This document shows positions 24,369-33,476 of a DNA stretch of 64,000 nt, piece after piece. The stretch is from an uncultured bacterium (GTDB lineage: Bacteria; Cyanobacteriota; Vampirovibrionia; Gastranaerophilales; Gastranaerophilaceae). Numbering within the stretch: position 1 is the stretch's first letter; each line of letters begins with the position of its first letter. The notes beneath the pieces were generated by a model, which had not been told where the DNA came from, searched no databases, and saw only the letters and a list, made by a program, of their open reading frames with translations. Made by a program: the position numbers and the translations under genes. The stretch covers positions 1 through 64,000 of the forward strand of contig CASGCE010000036.1 of assembly GCA_949299935.1 (NCBI GenBank). The letters are read 5' to 3'.

Positions 24369-27029
24369 ATGACAGAAAAAAGAGTATGGCTTTTCAGAGA
24401 GGGTAATGCAGGCATGCGTAATCTTCTAGGCGGTAAAGGTGCCAACCTCGCTGAAATGACCAATTTAGGATTGCCGGTTCCCCCGGGATTAACTATTACA
24501 ACCGAAACTTGTATGGATTACATTAATAACGGAAACAAGATGCCTGAAGGCTTGATGGATGAAGTTAAGTACTACTTACGTGAGGTCGAGGAACAAGCCG
24601 GTAAAAAATTTGGTGATAACCAAAATCCGTTATTGGTTTCCGTAAGATCAGGAGCAAGGCTTTCTATGCCCGGTATGATGGAAACAATTTTGAATTTGGG
24701 TTTAAATGACGAAACTGTTGAAGCCATGATTAGATTGACAAATAATCCGAGATTTTGTTACGACAGTTATCGTCGATTTTTGACTATGTTTGGATCTGTT
24801 GCATGGGAAATGGATAGACAAAAATACTTCGAATCAGAAGTTGAAAAACTTAAAGAACGCGAAGGTGTTAAAGAGGATACTGAAATTTCTGCAGAAGGCT
24901 GGAAATCTTTAATACCGGTTTACAAAAGAGTTATTAAGGAAGTTACCGGAAAAGAATTTCCTCAAGATCCGTATGTTCAATTGGAAGAAGCAATTGAGGC
25001 AGTATTTAGATCTTGGAATATCCCCCGTGCAGTTGCTTACAGAAATATGAACAAAATCGATCACAATTACGGTACTGCGGTTAACGTTCAAACAATGGTG
25101 TTCGGTAATATGGGTGATGATTGTGCAACGGGTGTTTCATTCACACGTAACCCTGCAACAGGTGAGAATCAATTCTATGGTGAATATTTGACTAATGCTC
25201 AAGGTGAAGATGTTGTTGCAGGTATTAGAACTCCAAAGCCTATTGCTGAACTGGAGCATGAAATGCCGGATTTGTACAGACAATATGTTGATATTGCTAA
25301 GAAGCTTGAGCTAGGCTACAAAGATGTTCAAGATATGGAGTTCACAATTGAACGAGGGAAACTTTGGATTCTTCAAACACGTAATGGTAAACGAACCGCT
25401 GCCGCAGCCGTTAAAATAGCGGTTGATATGTATGAAGAAGGCATTATTACTAAGGAAAGAGCAATACAATTGGTTGACCCGTATACAGTTAATCAGATTC
25501 TTCTGCCTTGTTTTGATACAAAAGCTATGGAAGATGCTCATAAGATATGTACTGGTGTGAATGCTTCTCCGGGTGCTGCTGTTGGTAAAATCGTATTTGA
25601 TACCGAAGAAGCGGCTGAACGTGGTGCTGCAGGTGAGAAGGTTATTCTCGTTCGTGTGGAAACTTGTCCTGATGATATTCATGGAATGGCAGTTTCTCAA
25701 GGCGTGTTGACACTCAGAGGCGGTGCTACTTCTCACGCAGCTGTTGTGGCTAAAGGTATGGGCAAACCTTGTGTTTCAGGTTGCGAAGATTTAAAAATTG
25801 ACCTTGCAAGAGAAACTTTAACAGGCAGCGACGGTACCGTTTATCACAAAGATGATATTATTTCCCTTGACGGCGGTAAAGGGCTTGTCATGGAAGGTGC
25901 TGTTAAGCTTGTAGAGGCCAGAATTGACGATAACTGGAACAAATTCTTTTCTTGGGTTAACGAAATTAAGCAAATGAAAGTTGAAGCTAATGCTGATACT
26001 CCAAAGGATATTGAAAATGCATTGAAATTTGGTGCTGAAGGTGTTGGTCTTTGCAGAACAGAACATATGTTCATGGATCCGGATAGGCTTCCTTGGGTAC
26101 AAAAGATGATTATTGCGGGTACTCCTGAAGCAAGAAAAGAAGCCTTGAGTCACCTGTTGCCTATGCAATATTCAGATTTTTACGCAATGTTTAAGGCATT
26201 AGGTGACAAACCTTTGACCGTAAGACTGCTCGATCCACCGTTGCATGAATTCTTGCCCGATAAAGAATCTTTGATAGCAGAAGTGGCAACATTAAAAGCT
26301 TTAGGTAAAGATTCAACCGAAAAGGAAGAACTTTTACATGTTGTGGAAGGACTTTCTGAAGCTAATCCGATGATGGGCTTGCGCGGTTGCCGTCTGGGCC
26401 TGACTTATCCTGAAATTAATGAAATGCAGGTCAGAGCAATTTTTGAAGCTTGTTGCGATTTGAAAAAAGAGGGCGTGAACGTTAAACCTTGGGTAATGGT
26501 TCCTTTAATAGGCCATGTTAATGAGCTTAAGGTAGCTAAAGATGTCTTAGTTCGCGTTGCAAAAGATGTTATGTCAGAAAAAGGTGTCGAAGTTGATTAC
26601 AAATTCGGTACAATGATTGAGATTCCACGTGCCGCATTAACTTCTGATGAAATCGCAGAATACGCTGAGTTCTTCTCATTTGGTACTAACGATTTAACAC
26701 AGATGACATTTGGTTATTCACGTGATGATGCTGAAGGTAAATTCCTTAACCGTTACGTTGAACAGAAAATCTTACCCGCTAATCCATTCGATACATTGGA
26801 TCAAAAAGGCGTTGGGCAACTGATTGAGATGTCTATGGAAAGAGGTAAAAAGACTAATCCGAATCTTGTCGGCGGAATTTGTGGCGAACACGGCGGCGAC
26901 CCTGATTCTGTTAAATTTGCTCACAGAATTGGGCTTGATTACGTGTCTTGCTCTCCATTTAGAATCCCTCAGGCTAGATTGGCTGCTGCTCAGGCAGTTG
27001 TTGAGGCTAAACAAACTGTTCACTGTTAA
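24369..27029 (+). CDS. ppdK: Pyruvate, phosphate dikinase
   Basis: The 886-residue protein is a full-length PPDK: the N-terminal nucleotide-binding half (LLGGKGANLAEMTNLGLPVPPG near residue 20), the phosphohistidine swivelling domain with GGATSHAAVVAKGMGKPCVSG near 455 (catalytic His), and the C-terminal PEP/pyruvate barrel with GGICGEHGGDP near 835. It converts pyruvate, ATP and phosphate to PEP, AMP and pyrophosphate, and in anaerobes often runs in either direction in a pyrophosphate-using glycolysis. It is a single-gene unit with a terminator behind it. Codon use is like that of the neighbours. Confidence 0.97.
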   Translation: MTEKRVWLFREGNAGMRNLLGGKGANLAEMTNLGLPVPPGLTITTETCMDYINNGNKMPEGLMDEVKYYLREVEEQAGKKFGDNQNPLLVSVRSGARLSMPGMMETILNLGLNDETVEAMIRLTNNPRFCYDSYRRFLTMFGSVAWEMDRQKYFESEVEKLKEREGVKEDTEISAEGWKSLIPVYKRVIKEVTGKEFPQDPYVQLEEAIEAVFRSWNIPRAVAYRNMNKIDHNYGTAVNVQTMVFGNMGDDCATGVSFTRNPATGENQFYGEYLTNAQGEDVVAGIRTPKPIAELEHEMPDLYRQYVDIAKKLELGYKDVQDMEFTIERGKLWILQTRNGKRTAAAAVKIAVDMYEEGIITKERAIQLVDPYTVNQILLPCFDTKAMEDAHKICTGVNASPGAAVGKIVFDTEEAAERGAAGEKVILVRVETCPDDIHGMAVSQGVLTLRGGATSHAAVVAKGMGKPCVSGCEDLKIDLARETLTGSDGTVYHKDDIISLDGGKGLVMEGAVKLVEARIDDNWNKFFSWVNEIKQMKVEANADTPKDIENALKFGAEGVGLCRTEHMFMDPDRLPWVQKMIIAGTPEARKEALSHLLPMQYSDFYAMFKALGDKPLTVRLLDPPLHEFLPDKESLIAEVATLKALGKDSTEKEELLHVVEGLSEANPMMGLRGCRLGLTYPEINEMQVRAIFEACCDLKKEGVNVKPWVMVPLIGHVNELKVAKDVLVRVAKDVMSEKGVEVDYKFGTMIEIPRAALTSDEIAEYAEFFSFGTNDLTQMTFGYSRDDAEGKFLNRYVEQKILPANPFDTLDQKGVGQLIEMSMERGKKTNPNLVGGICGEHGGDPDSVKFAHRIGLDYVSCSPFRIPQARLAAAQAVVEAKQTVHC

Positions 27030-27047
27030 GGCTCAACGGTTATTTTG

Positions 27048-27077
27048 AAAGGCGATTCAGAAATGAATCGCTTTTTT
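27048..27077 (+). terminator. Terminator after ppdK
   Basis: GCGATTCA, loop GAAA, TGAATCGC, then six T. Confidence 0.9.
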
Positions 27078-27084
27078 CTTGTGC

Positions 27085-27090
27085 TATAAT
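27085..27090 (+). promoter_or_regulatory. Extended -10 promoter of the DAHP synthase gene
   Basis: TGCTATAAT immediately behind the ppdK terminator; 22 bases later comes the start codon, with AAGGAG between. Confidence 0.55.
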
Positions 27091-27112
27091 TATTGATGTA
27101 AGGAGAAAATTT

Positions 27113-28162
27113 ATGATTATAGTAATGGAAAAATCCGCTTCTAAAGAAAATATAAAAAGAGTAGTCGAGGTTTTAACAGAACATGAATTCAGGGTTATCG
27201 TTAATCAAGGCGAAATTTATACGGTCATTGATGCTTTCGGTGACAAAACCTCAATAACACCCGGAAGAATAAGCGCTTTGGATGGGGTAAAAGAAGTTAA
27301 AATAATTCGTGAACCATTTCGCCTTGCTTCACGTGACAGAAAATCCGAAGATACCGTTATAGAGTTTGAAAATGGTGTTAAAATTGGTGGCGCCTGTAAA
27401 CCTGTTATGATAGTCGGACCGTGTTCCGTGGAAAACGATTATGATGGCTTGAAACAGGTAGCATTTGCCGCAAAAAAACTGGGCTGTGAGTTTTTGCGCG
27501 GTGGTGCATTTAAACCAAGAACTTCTCCTTATGATTTTCAGGGCTATGAAGAAAAGGCTTTGAAATATCTAAAACGGGCCAGCGATGAAACAGGCCTTCT
27601 TACTGTAACTGAGGTTATGGATTCTGCTGACTTGGATTTGATTTGTAGTTACGTGGATGTAGTACAAATAGGTGCTCGCAATATGCAAAATTTTAAACTT
27701 TTAAAAGCTGTCGGAAAGTGCAATAAACCCGTAATCTTGAAACGCGGACTCGCAAGTACTATAAGAGAATTTTTGCTGGCTGCAGAACACATTATGTATA
27801 ACGGCAATGAACGCGTAATTCTTTGCGAACGTGGTATAAGAAGCTTTGACAGTACTTTTACCAGAAATGTTATGGATATTGCTTCTATACCTGTGATTAA
27901 AAAATATTCGCATTTACCCATAATTGTTGACCCGAGTCATGGTACCGGCCAAAGATATTTGATTGAACCTTTAACCAAAGCAGGGTTAATTGTTGGTGCG
28001 GATGGTGTCATGATAGAAGTCCATCACGACCCAGAAAATGCACTCTCCGACGGTAAACAAAGTTTACCTATACCTGTTTTTATTGATATGATGAACCGTG
28101 TTAATAAAATGATTGAACATCTGCATTATGAAAAAAAATGCCTCTCAGCCGATGTTGATTAA
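27113..28162 (+). CDS. aroF: 3-deoxy-7-phosphoheptulonate (DAHP) synthase, AroF type
   Basis: The 349-residue protein has a ferredoxin-like N-terminal regulatory domain (MIIVMEKSASKENIKRVVE, about 1-70) joined to the DAHP synthase barrel: MIVGPCSVEN near 102, EFLRGGAFKPRTSPYDFQG near 128, KRGLAST near 205 and VDPSHGTG near 275. It condenses PEP and erythrose-4-phosphate, the first step of the shikimate pathway. The N-terminal domain is the Thermotoga-type feedback site, so inhibition by tyrosine or phenylalanine is likely. PEP supply from the upstream PPDK fits the context. Confidence 0.94.
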   Translation: MIIVMEKSASKENIKRVVEVLTEHEFRVIVNQGEIYTVIDAFGDKTSITPGRISALDGVKEVKIIREPFRLASRDRKSEDTVIEFENGVKIGGACKPVMIVGPCSVENDYDGLKQVAFAAKKLGCEFLRGGAFKPRTSPYDFQGYEEKALKYLKRASDETGLLTVTEVMDSADLDLICSYVDVVQIGARNMQNFKLLKAVGKCNKPVILKRGLASTIREFLLAAEHIMYNGNERVILCERGIRSFDSTFTRNVMDIASIPVIKKYSHLPIIVDPSHGTGQRYLIEPLTKAGLIVGADGVMIEVHHDPENALSDGKQSLPIPVFIDMMNRVNKMIEHLHYEKKCLSADVD

Positions 28163-28163
28163 G

Positions 28164-28964
28164 CTATAAGCATTTCAATATCTCTATGATAAGTGATTTA
28201 AAACGTTTTTTAGCTTTGTTCGCTGTTTCTATTACTTCAGAATGTGATAATTTGGTTGAAGAAATACCGCTAGCTGCGTTTGAAATACAGCTTATACCTA
28301 GTACATTTAACCCGCAATAATTCGCTACAATAGCTTCCGGTACGGTTGACATCCCTACCGCATCTGCACCTAATATCCTTGCCATGTTTATTTCTGCTGG
28401 TGTCTCATAACTCGGACCGGATGATGCAAAATATACACCTTTTTGTATATCTAAACATAACTTCTCCGCACATTTTTCAGCAAGTTTTATTAAACTTTTT
28501 TTATATATTTCGCTCATATCCGGAAAACGTTCACCCAAAGTTTCATCGTTAGGGCCAATTAGTGGATTTGTTCCCATAAAATTAATATGATCGGTTATTA
28601 TCATTAAATCTGCCGGTCTGAAGCTCTCATTAACTGCTCCAGCTGCATTAGTTAAAATAAGTGTTTTAACTCCCAATTCCTTCATAACTTTTACGGGATA
28701 TGTTATCTCGGACATGGAATGTCCTTCGTAAAAATGGTTTCTACCTTGCATCATTACTACTTTTTTGTCTCCAATCTCAGCAAAAACCAGCCTGCCTTTA
28801 TGTCCTTTTATGTTGGATTTGATAAAATTGGGAATTTCTGCATATGAAATAGCATATTCGCAGTATTCATCAGCAAGTTCACCAAGCCCCGAACCTAATA
28901 TAATTCCTACCTCCGGTGCATAATTGTTTGTTTTTTCTGTCAAAAAATTTACTGTTTCTTTCAT
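28164..28964 (-). CDS. punA: Purine nucleoside phosphorylase
   Basis: The 266-residue protein has the trimeric PNP pattern: GIILGSGLGELAD near residue 20, GRNHFYEGHSMSEITYPVKVM near 75, LTNAAGAVN near 105 (phosphate/base loop) and SSGPSYETPAE near 185 with the active-site GMSTVPE near 208. It cleaves inosine and guanosine with phosphate to the free base and ribose-1-phosphate in salvage. It converges on aroF with only one base between the stops. Upp at 29989 is a pyrimidine-salvage neighbour. Confidence 0.93.
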   Translation of the reverse strand: MKETVNFLTEKTNNYAPEVGIILGSGLGELADEYCEYAISYAEIPNFIKSNIKGHKGRLVFAEIGDKKVVMMQGRNHFYEGHSMSEITYPVKVMKELGVKTLILTNAAGAVNESFRPADLMIITDHINFMGTNPLIGPNDETLGERFPDMSEIYKKSLIKLAEKCAEKLCLDIQKGVYFASSGPSYETPAEINMARILGADAVGMSTVPEAIVANYCGLNVLGISCISNAASGISSTKLSHSEVIETANKAKKRFKSLIIEILKCL

Positions 28965-28986
28965 TTCTTACCCCTAAAATTTACAC

Positions 28987-29025
28987 AAAAAAGCACAAAC
29001 AGGTTTTAACCTTTTGTGCTTTTTT
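28987..29025 (-). terminator. Terminator after the omega-like gene
   Basis: A 13-bp stem (AAAAAAGCACAAA and its complement at 29013-29025) lies between punA and the small gene upstream on the minus strand, with an A/T-rich base of stem giving the T run. Confidence 0.85.
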
Positions 29026-29031
29026 AACTTA

Positions 29032-29271
29032 TTAACCGACTAAACGGTTATCATCAGCTTCAGATGCTTTAACCATTATTGCGTGTTCTACAGGATTTTC
29101 TTTTTTGTAGCCTGTTTCATAATTTTCTTCAAATCCGAAATCTTCACGCGCTTTCTTTGCCTGATTTTCATCTACAAGCTTTTTCGCCAATTCCGCAATC
29201 TCATATACAAGTTGGTATCTGTTTTCGGTATTCTCGTTTAAGTCCCATGCTACTTTGATTATTTGTTCCAT
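29032..29271 (-). CDS. rpoZ: Probable RNA polymerase omega subunit
   Basis: The 79-residue protein contains ENRYQLVYEIAELAKKLVDE near residue 15, the NRFxLVxxAAxRAxxL pattern of omega, and NPVEHAIMVKASE near 58, matching the KPxxxALxEIA segment. Omega helps assemble and stabilise RNA polymerase. The usual gmk neighbour is absent, which weakens the call. The ATG has GAGGA upstream and the gene has its own terminator. Confidence 0.6.
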   Translation of the reverse strand: MEQIIKVAWDLNENTENRYQLVYEIAELAKKLVDENQAKKAREDFGFEENYETGYKKENPVEHAIMVKASEADDNRLVG

Positions 29272-29351
29272 TTAAAAATTCCTCACGTCTTAAAACTATA
29301 TTACAATACAAAAAAAAATTTAGCAAGAGGGTAAAACCTGTATTTTCCATG

Positions 29352-29357
29352 TATAAT
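29352..29357 (+). promoter_or_regulatory. -10 box placing +1 at the MCE start codon
   Basis: TATAAT is separated by six bases from ATG 29364, the same spacing as at the prepilin promoters, so the transcript could be leaderless. The -35 is poor. Confidence 0.4.
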
Positions 29358-29363
29358 AATGTT

Positions 29364-29996
29364 ATGAAGTTTAGAGATAACATAAGAATATATGCTTGGT
29401 TAGAATTTTTGATATGGTTTATTATATTGTGTTTGTGTGTATTTGGTTTCCGTTTATACAGATACGAACAGTTTAAAGAATTGCCCAGTTATCAAATCTT
29501 TATGCCTGATGTGGACGGTATGATTGTCGGCTCACCCGTTAAATACATGGGGGTTCAGATTGGTTATATCACCAATATAAAAATTCTTAATAACAATGTT
29601 TATGTCAGGTTTGTAATTAATGATAAAGGTTTAAAACTCCCGAAGGGTGTTATTGCTACCGTGGAGTTCAGCGGGTTAGGCGGTTCTAAAAGCTTAGAGC
29701 TATATCCTCCTGATGAAAATCTACATACTGAAAGGTTAATTGTGATTAACTCCCCTAAAAGATTACATGATTCTATCGGATTGTTGAATGATATGTTTGA
29801 TAAGATAGATTCCATTGCAACCAAACTTTCTCACTTCGCAGATCAAATGGGGGTAATAGATGCTTCAACCGAACAGTTAAAAGTTAAACCAGAGGATATT
29901 GAGGTGAGTATTAAGCATACTGACGATTTTGTAAACAATATGATAAAAAGCAGAAATGAATTTCAAAACAAAATTAAGGAGTGGAAGCATGAATAA
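29364..29996 (+). CDS. MCE/MlaD-family lipid transport protein
   Basis: ATG 29364 (MKFRDNIRIY) is preferred; an ATG at 29349 overlaps TATAAT. The 210-residue protein has one N-terminal membrane anchor (WLEFLIWFIILCLCVFGF) and an MCE domain at about 40-120 (DGMIVGSPVKYMGVQIGYI, EFSGLGGSKSLELYPP). MlaD-like proteins form hexameric rings in the periplasm and move phospholipids between membranes, usually with an MlaE permease and MlaF ATPase; neither is in the window. It overlaps upp by 8 bases. Confidence 0.85.
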   Translation: MKFRDNIRIYAWLEFLIWFIILCLCVFGFRLYRYEQFKELPSYQIFMPDVDGMIVGSPVKYMGVQIGYITNIKILNNNVYVRFVINDKGLKLPKGVIATVEFSGLGGSKSLELYPPDENLHTERLIVINSPKRLHDSIGLLNDMFDKIDSIATKLSHFADQMGVIDASTEQLKVKPEDIEVSIKHTDDFVNNMIKSRNEFQNKIKEWKHE

Positions 29997-30639
29997 AGAA
30001 AAAGTCAGAGTTATTAATAACCCGGTTATATTGCTGAATTTATGCACTATGCGGGATAAAAATACGGATAGCCAAGGTGTCAGAATTGCAACCAGAAAAA
30101 TTACAAGGTGTCTTTTATATGAGGCCGCAAAAAATCTTCCGCTTGTTGAAAAAGAAGTTACTACGCCGCTTACTACATTTAAAACTCAAACTGTTGACCC
30201 CGAAATTAATTTAATAATATCTCCGATATTACGTGCGGGGCTTATATTTACGGATGAAGCAATTGATATATTACCGCAGGCGTGTATTCGACATATAGGA
30301 ATGTACCGAGATGAAGAAACTCTCAAGCCCGTTTGGTATTACAATAAAGTACCTATGGAAGCTCCAAATCCTGAAAAATTCTACATATATATTACTGATC
30401 CAATGCTTGCTACCGGAAACTCCTTGATTGAGGCCATAAAGTTATATGCTGATAAAAAAATACCTATTGATAATATTAAAGTGATATGTATAATTGCTGC
30501 TCCTCAAGGTATAGAAAACATTCATAAACATTATCCCGATGTGGAAATTATAACTGCCGCTGTTGATGATTATTTGAACGAAAAAGGTTACATCGTTCCC
30601 GGTATGGGGGACGCCGGTGACAGAATATTTAATACTTAG
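29989..30639 (+). CDS. upp: Uracil phosphoribosyltransferase
   Basis: From ATG 29989 (MNKEKVRVINNPV) the protein has 216 residues. It has ISPILRAGL near 75, the PRPP-binding loop ITDPMLATGNSLIEAI near 130 and the uracil site YIVPGMGDAGDRIFNT at the C-terminus. It converts uracil and PRPP to UMP in pyrimidine salvage. The start lies inside the end of the MCE gene with GGAG upstream, giving translational coupling. Confidence 0.95.
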   Translation: MNKEKVRVINNPVILLNLCTMRDKNTDSQGVRIATRKITRCLLYEAAKNLPLVEKEVTTPLTTFKTQTVDPEINLIISPILRAGLIFTDEAIDILPQACIRHIGMYRDEETLKPVWYYNKVPMEAPNPEKFYIYITDPMLATGNSLIEAIKLYADKKIPIDNIKVICIIAAPQGIENIHKHYPDVEIITAAVDDYLNEKGYIVPGMGDAGDRIFNT

Positions 30640-30707
30640 GTTGTAATTTGTTATTACCTCTTATAAAATAAACACTTATTTTGTTAAATAACGTATTTGC
30701 AACAAGC

Positions 30708-31676
30708 CTATTTCAGCTGCGATAGCTGTTGTGTGCATAAAATTTCACCAACAATTTTGCCGTGGATTGTTTTTATAGAATTGTCGACAGGAATATCAGC
30801 CCATCGAAGTTGCCTTAATATATCAATGACAACAATTTCTCGTGCTTTCATATCACCGTCACATATTTTAACGACAAAACCCTTATTTACACGCGTATTT
30901 ACTACGATACAAAGTCCTCCTGCCCCTGTTTTTGCAACGATATCTGTTGAAGCTTGTATAATTTTGGTGTCGGTTCGATCCTCTCCCCCTATAATGTATG
31001 GATTGTATAAAAAAGCATTTCTAAGCTTCTCATATACAGGGTTACAGAAAAGATTCAAGTAACCTTTTACCATATTGGCCAGGGGCATTGCGTATATTGG
31101 AACACCGCAACCGTCAAAAGTTACCGGATAATCTTGTTTAATTTCACACAAATCGTATATTCGGCGTTTTATCAGTTTTTGTAACGGGTGGTTTATATCA
31201 TCATAAGTCGATAAATCCCAGTTGTTTATTACACATAATCCAAGCATCATTATATGTTTCCCGCAACAATTGTTGTGAAAGATATTTTCAGTTGTTTTGT
31301 TTAATATCAGTTTTTCTTGCTCGGTTTTGGATAATGGTTTGTGCAAACCGCATTTTAGCGCATTTGGTTTAAGACCTATCTTTTGTAACAATTCCTTCGC
31401 TGTTTCAATGTGAATCTTTTCTCCGGCATGTGAGGCACAGCAAAGTGCTATTTCACCCTCCGTCATATTGAAAAATTTATCCATTTTTAAATCTATCAGA
31501 AGGCTTGCTTGTAAAGGTTTTGCACAGGATCTTAAATAAAAAGGGTAACTGTTTGTTTCTCCTATGGTATTAATTATTTCCTTTTTATTACTCATGACAA
31601 TAAAACCAAAGTGTTCTTGTTCTATAAGCCCGTCACGAACGTATTTTACTAATTTTTCAGGATATGTTTCTGTCAT
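30708..31676 (-). CDS. L-asparaginase of the Rhizobium-type (AnsA/PF06089-like) family
   Basis: The 322-residue protein has RSCAKPLQASLLI near residue 48, CCASHAGE near 80, NNCCGKHIMML near 130, TFDGCGVPIYAMPLANMVKGY near 185 and AKTGAGGLCIV near 250, the set typical of the thermolabile Rhizobium etli-type asparaginase. It hydrolyses asparagine to aspartate and ammonia. No signal peptide is seen. Its start overlaps the end of the GspE-N-like gene by 20 bases, so the two are co-translated. It converges with upp across a 68-base gap with no obvious terminator. Confidence 0.82.
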   Translation of the reverse strand: MTETYPEKLVKYVRDGLIEQEHFGFIVMSNKKEIINTIGETNSYPFYLRSCAKPLQASLLIDLKMDKFFNMTEGEIALCCASHAGEKIHIETAKELLQKIGLKPNALKCGLHKPLSKTEQEKLILNKTTENIFHNNCCGKHIMMLGLCVINNWDLSTYDDINHPLQKLIKRRIYDLCEIKQDYPVTFDGCGVPIYAMPLANMVKGYLNLFCNPVYEKLRNAFLYNPYIIGGEDRTDTKIIQASTDIVAKTGAGGLCIVVNTRVNKGFVVKICDGDMKAREIVVIDILRQLRWADIPVDNSIKTIHGKIVGEILCTQQLSQLK

Positions 31677-32403
31677 TGTTTTTAACTATTTCCAAAAGTT
31701 GTGAAATCCTTTTTTTTAATTTTTCATTCTCTATTTTTAAATCTTCAATTTCTTTTTTGTATTGTTCTTCCTTATTGCAAAATTCGTTTTTGCCTTCGGG
31801 TACGGTATTATAATCTAGCACGTACCGTTTTTTCGATTCCTCCTTAAATGTTAGCATTGCGGATATATCATCCTGGCTTACAAAACCTAAATCTACAAGT
31901 ATTTCAGCAAATTTTTTTTGTGATTTAGTGCTCAGGTTAACAGCTTTTTCCAATTGTTCATCTGTTATGACACCTTTTTGCTTAAAATATTCACCTGTTC
32001 TAAATTTACCGGCTATAAATCCCGCCATTGCTTCAATTTCTTTATTCTCAGGTCTTTCAATATAGTTTTGTTCAACACAAAAAATAAAGTATTTTGCAAC
32101 CTCCTCCATTGATAAAAAAGTGTTCAAAGAAATCTCCAAAATACTGCAATTATTTCCACAATATTCCAGAAAATTATAAGTATTCAGATCAAGTCCGCAT
32201 TTCTTGTTTTGTAGTTCTTCACTTCCTTTGAAAGTGAGTGTTGGTTTATACAATGAAAAAATATTATCTGAATTTTCCTTTAAAAATTTTTCGCAAACGT
32301 GTGATTTAATATCATCAGATAATTTTATAAATATTATTTGTTTAATCCATAGTGGAAATTTTTCAATTTTATTAAGAAATGTATCTAAAATACTTTTTTT
32401 CAA
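31657..32403 (-). CDS. Protein with a GspE/MshE N-terminal-like domain and coiled-coil tail
   Basis: The start is set at TTG 32403 because AGGAG lies 7 bases before it; an ATG at 32433 is in frame but puts that site inside the gene. Of 248 residues, about 135-190 (GEYFKQKGVITDEQLEKA...FAEILVDLGFVSQDDI) match the helical GspE N-terminal fold seen in secretion ATPases and c-di-GMP-binding relatives. A coiled coil (EEQYKKEIEDLKIENEKLKKRIS) closes the protein. There is no ATPase part. A role in pilus or secretion regulation fits the many prepilins but is not shown. Confidence 0.65.
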   Translation of the reverse strand: MKKSILDTFLNKIEKFPLWIKQIIFIKLSDDIKSHVCEKFLKENSDNIFSLYKPTLTFKGSEELQNKKCGLDLNTYNFLEYCGNNCSILEISLNTFLSMEEVAKYFIFCVEQNYIERPENKEIEAMAGFIAGKFRTGEYFKQKGVITDEQLEKAVNLSTKSQKKFAEILVDLGFVSQDDISAMLTFKEESKKRYVLDYNTVPEGKNEFCNKEEQYKKEIEDLKIENEKLKKRISQLLEIVKNNDRNIS

Positions 32404-32469
32404 AACGACTCTCCTGTAAACGGATTTTAGCATATAAAATTTTTTACTTCAACCTTTAGCAACATAAAC

Positions 32470-32498
32470 TTGACAGAATTTTTAAAAACATTTTTAAT
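32470..32498 (+). promoter_or_regulatory. Distal promoter of the prepilin B leader
   Basis: Perfect TTGACA, a 17-base spacer and TTTAAT (5 of 6). It drives the leader ORF at 32516, which has GGAGG before its ATG. Confidence 0.7.
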
Positions 32499-32515
32499 AA
32501 AGTTGGAGGGTGCTG

Positions 32516-32563
32516 ATGAGATTGGTTGTGAAGAGGTCTAACGGGGGGGGGCGACTCCTCTAA
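32516..32563 (+). CDS. Short leader ORF of prepilin cassette B (nine-G state)
   Basis: ATG 32516 follows GGAGG and reads MRLVVKRSNGGGRLL to TAA 32561-32563. The G tract is 32543-32551. With ten G the frame passes both nearby stops (TAAG TAG) and joins the prepilin at 32617. A dedicated TTGACA-N17-TTTAAT promoter stands just upstream, which argues that this leader is expressed. Confidence 0.55.
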   Translation: MRLVVKRSNGGGRLL

Positions 32564-32630
32564 GTAGAAATAGCAAGGGTTTTGACCCAATCAATATTAT
32601 GCGCTATAATTCAAATATGAAGAATTATAG
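32539..32630 (+). repeat. 92-bp G9/promoter cassette block, copy B
   Basis: The same 92-bp block as at 5013-5104, differing at a single base in the promoter spacer (GCGC for GTGC). The homology with copies C and D continues through the whole prepilin gene. Confidence 0.9.
32582..32610 (+). promoter_or_regulatory. Sigma-70 promoter of prepilin B, predicted leaderless
   Basis: TTGACC, a 17-base spacer and TATAAT, then six bases to ATG 32617. Confidence 0.8.
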
Positions 32631-33333
32631 TTTAGAAAAAGGCTTTACCTTGGCGGAGGTATTGATAACGATAGGAATAATCGGAGTAGTTGCGGCACTT
32701 ACGATACCTACGTTAATAAAGAATTATCAGGAAAAGATTATGGTATCGAAGGTAAAGCAGGCGCATTCGCAATTGATGAATGCGATACAGTTATATGTTG
32801 CCCAAAACAATTGTCAAAATATGTTATGCTTGTTCGATACAAAAAAGACATCAGATGAAGTAGCGGCGGAGTTAGCGACAGTAATAAAAAAAGCGCAGGT
32901 ATGTACATCTGCTGATACTGCAAAAAAATATTGTAGATACTATGAGTTTAAGGACAATAAGCCGACGTATAAAGTAGATGGTGTATATGCTTCAAGTGAT
33001 GGTATGAGTAGAAGTGGTCGTATATATCTACCCAATGGTGTGATTTTTGGTATAAGGCAGCGTTCTGAATGTCCGAGTATTGATGTGTCAATTATAAAAG
33101 ATGAGAACGGCAATGAAATAGACCGTGTAGAAACTGTTAATAATATTTGTGCATATGTTTACATTGATATTAACAATATACAAGGTCCAAACCAATTCGG
33201 AGCGGATGTTTATAGATATAACGTCAAACTTACCGGTAAAATAGAACCGTATCAGAAGGATTTGTTAAACAATGCGCTTTTGTATAACAAAATTGAGTAT
33301 ACGCCGTATAATATTGGTGATCCGGCTGAATAA
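32617..33333 (+). CDS. Prepilin-like protein B
   Basis: ATG 32617 gives MKNYSLEKGFTLAEVLITIG, with the prepilin peptidase site and a hydrophobic helix to about residue 32, in a protein of 238 residues. Residues 1-105 and 190-238 are nearly identical to prepilins C and D, while the centre (about 105-190, from KYCRYYEFKDNKP to VNNICAYVYID) varies. DINNIQGPNQFGADVYRY is the family C-terminal block. Four cysteines lie in the first 110 residues. It stands between a minus-strand gene and fusA, with a distal and a proximal promoter of its own. No terminator is evident behind it. Confidence 0.87.
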   Translation: MKNYSLEKGFTLAEVLITIGIIGVVAALTIPTLIKNYQEKIMVSKVKQAHSQLMNAIQLYVAQNNCQNMLCLFDTKKTSDEVAAELATVIKKAQVCTSADTAKKYCRYYEFKDNKPTYKVDGVYASSDGMSRSGRIYLPNGVIFGIRQRSECPSIDVSIIKDENGNEIDRVETVNNICAYVYIDINNIQGPNQFGADVYRYNVKLTGKIEPYQKDLLNNALLYNKIEYTPYNIGDPAE

Positions 33334-33476
33334 AAAATAACATATGAATATTGTGTAAACAAAATTTGCGTACCTTGGACACTTTTTCTTGCCAACGATT
33401 ATGTTTGTGAGATAATTTTATTGAAGCTAAATATAAAATAGCAGAAGTACACAATTACATAAAAAGGAAAAACAAA

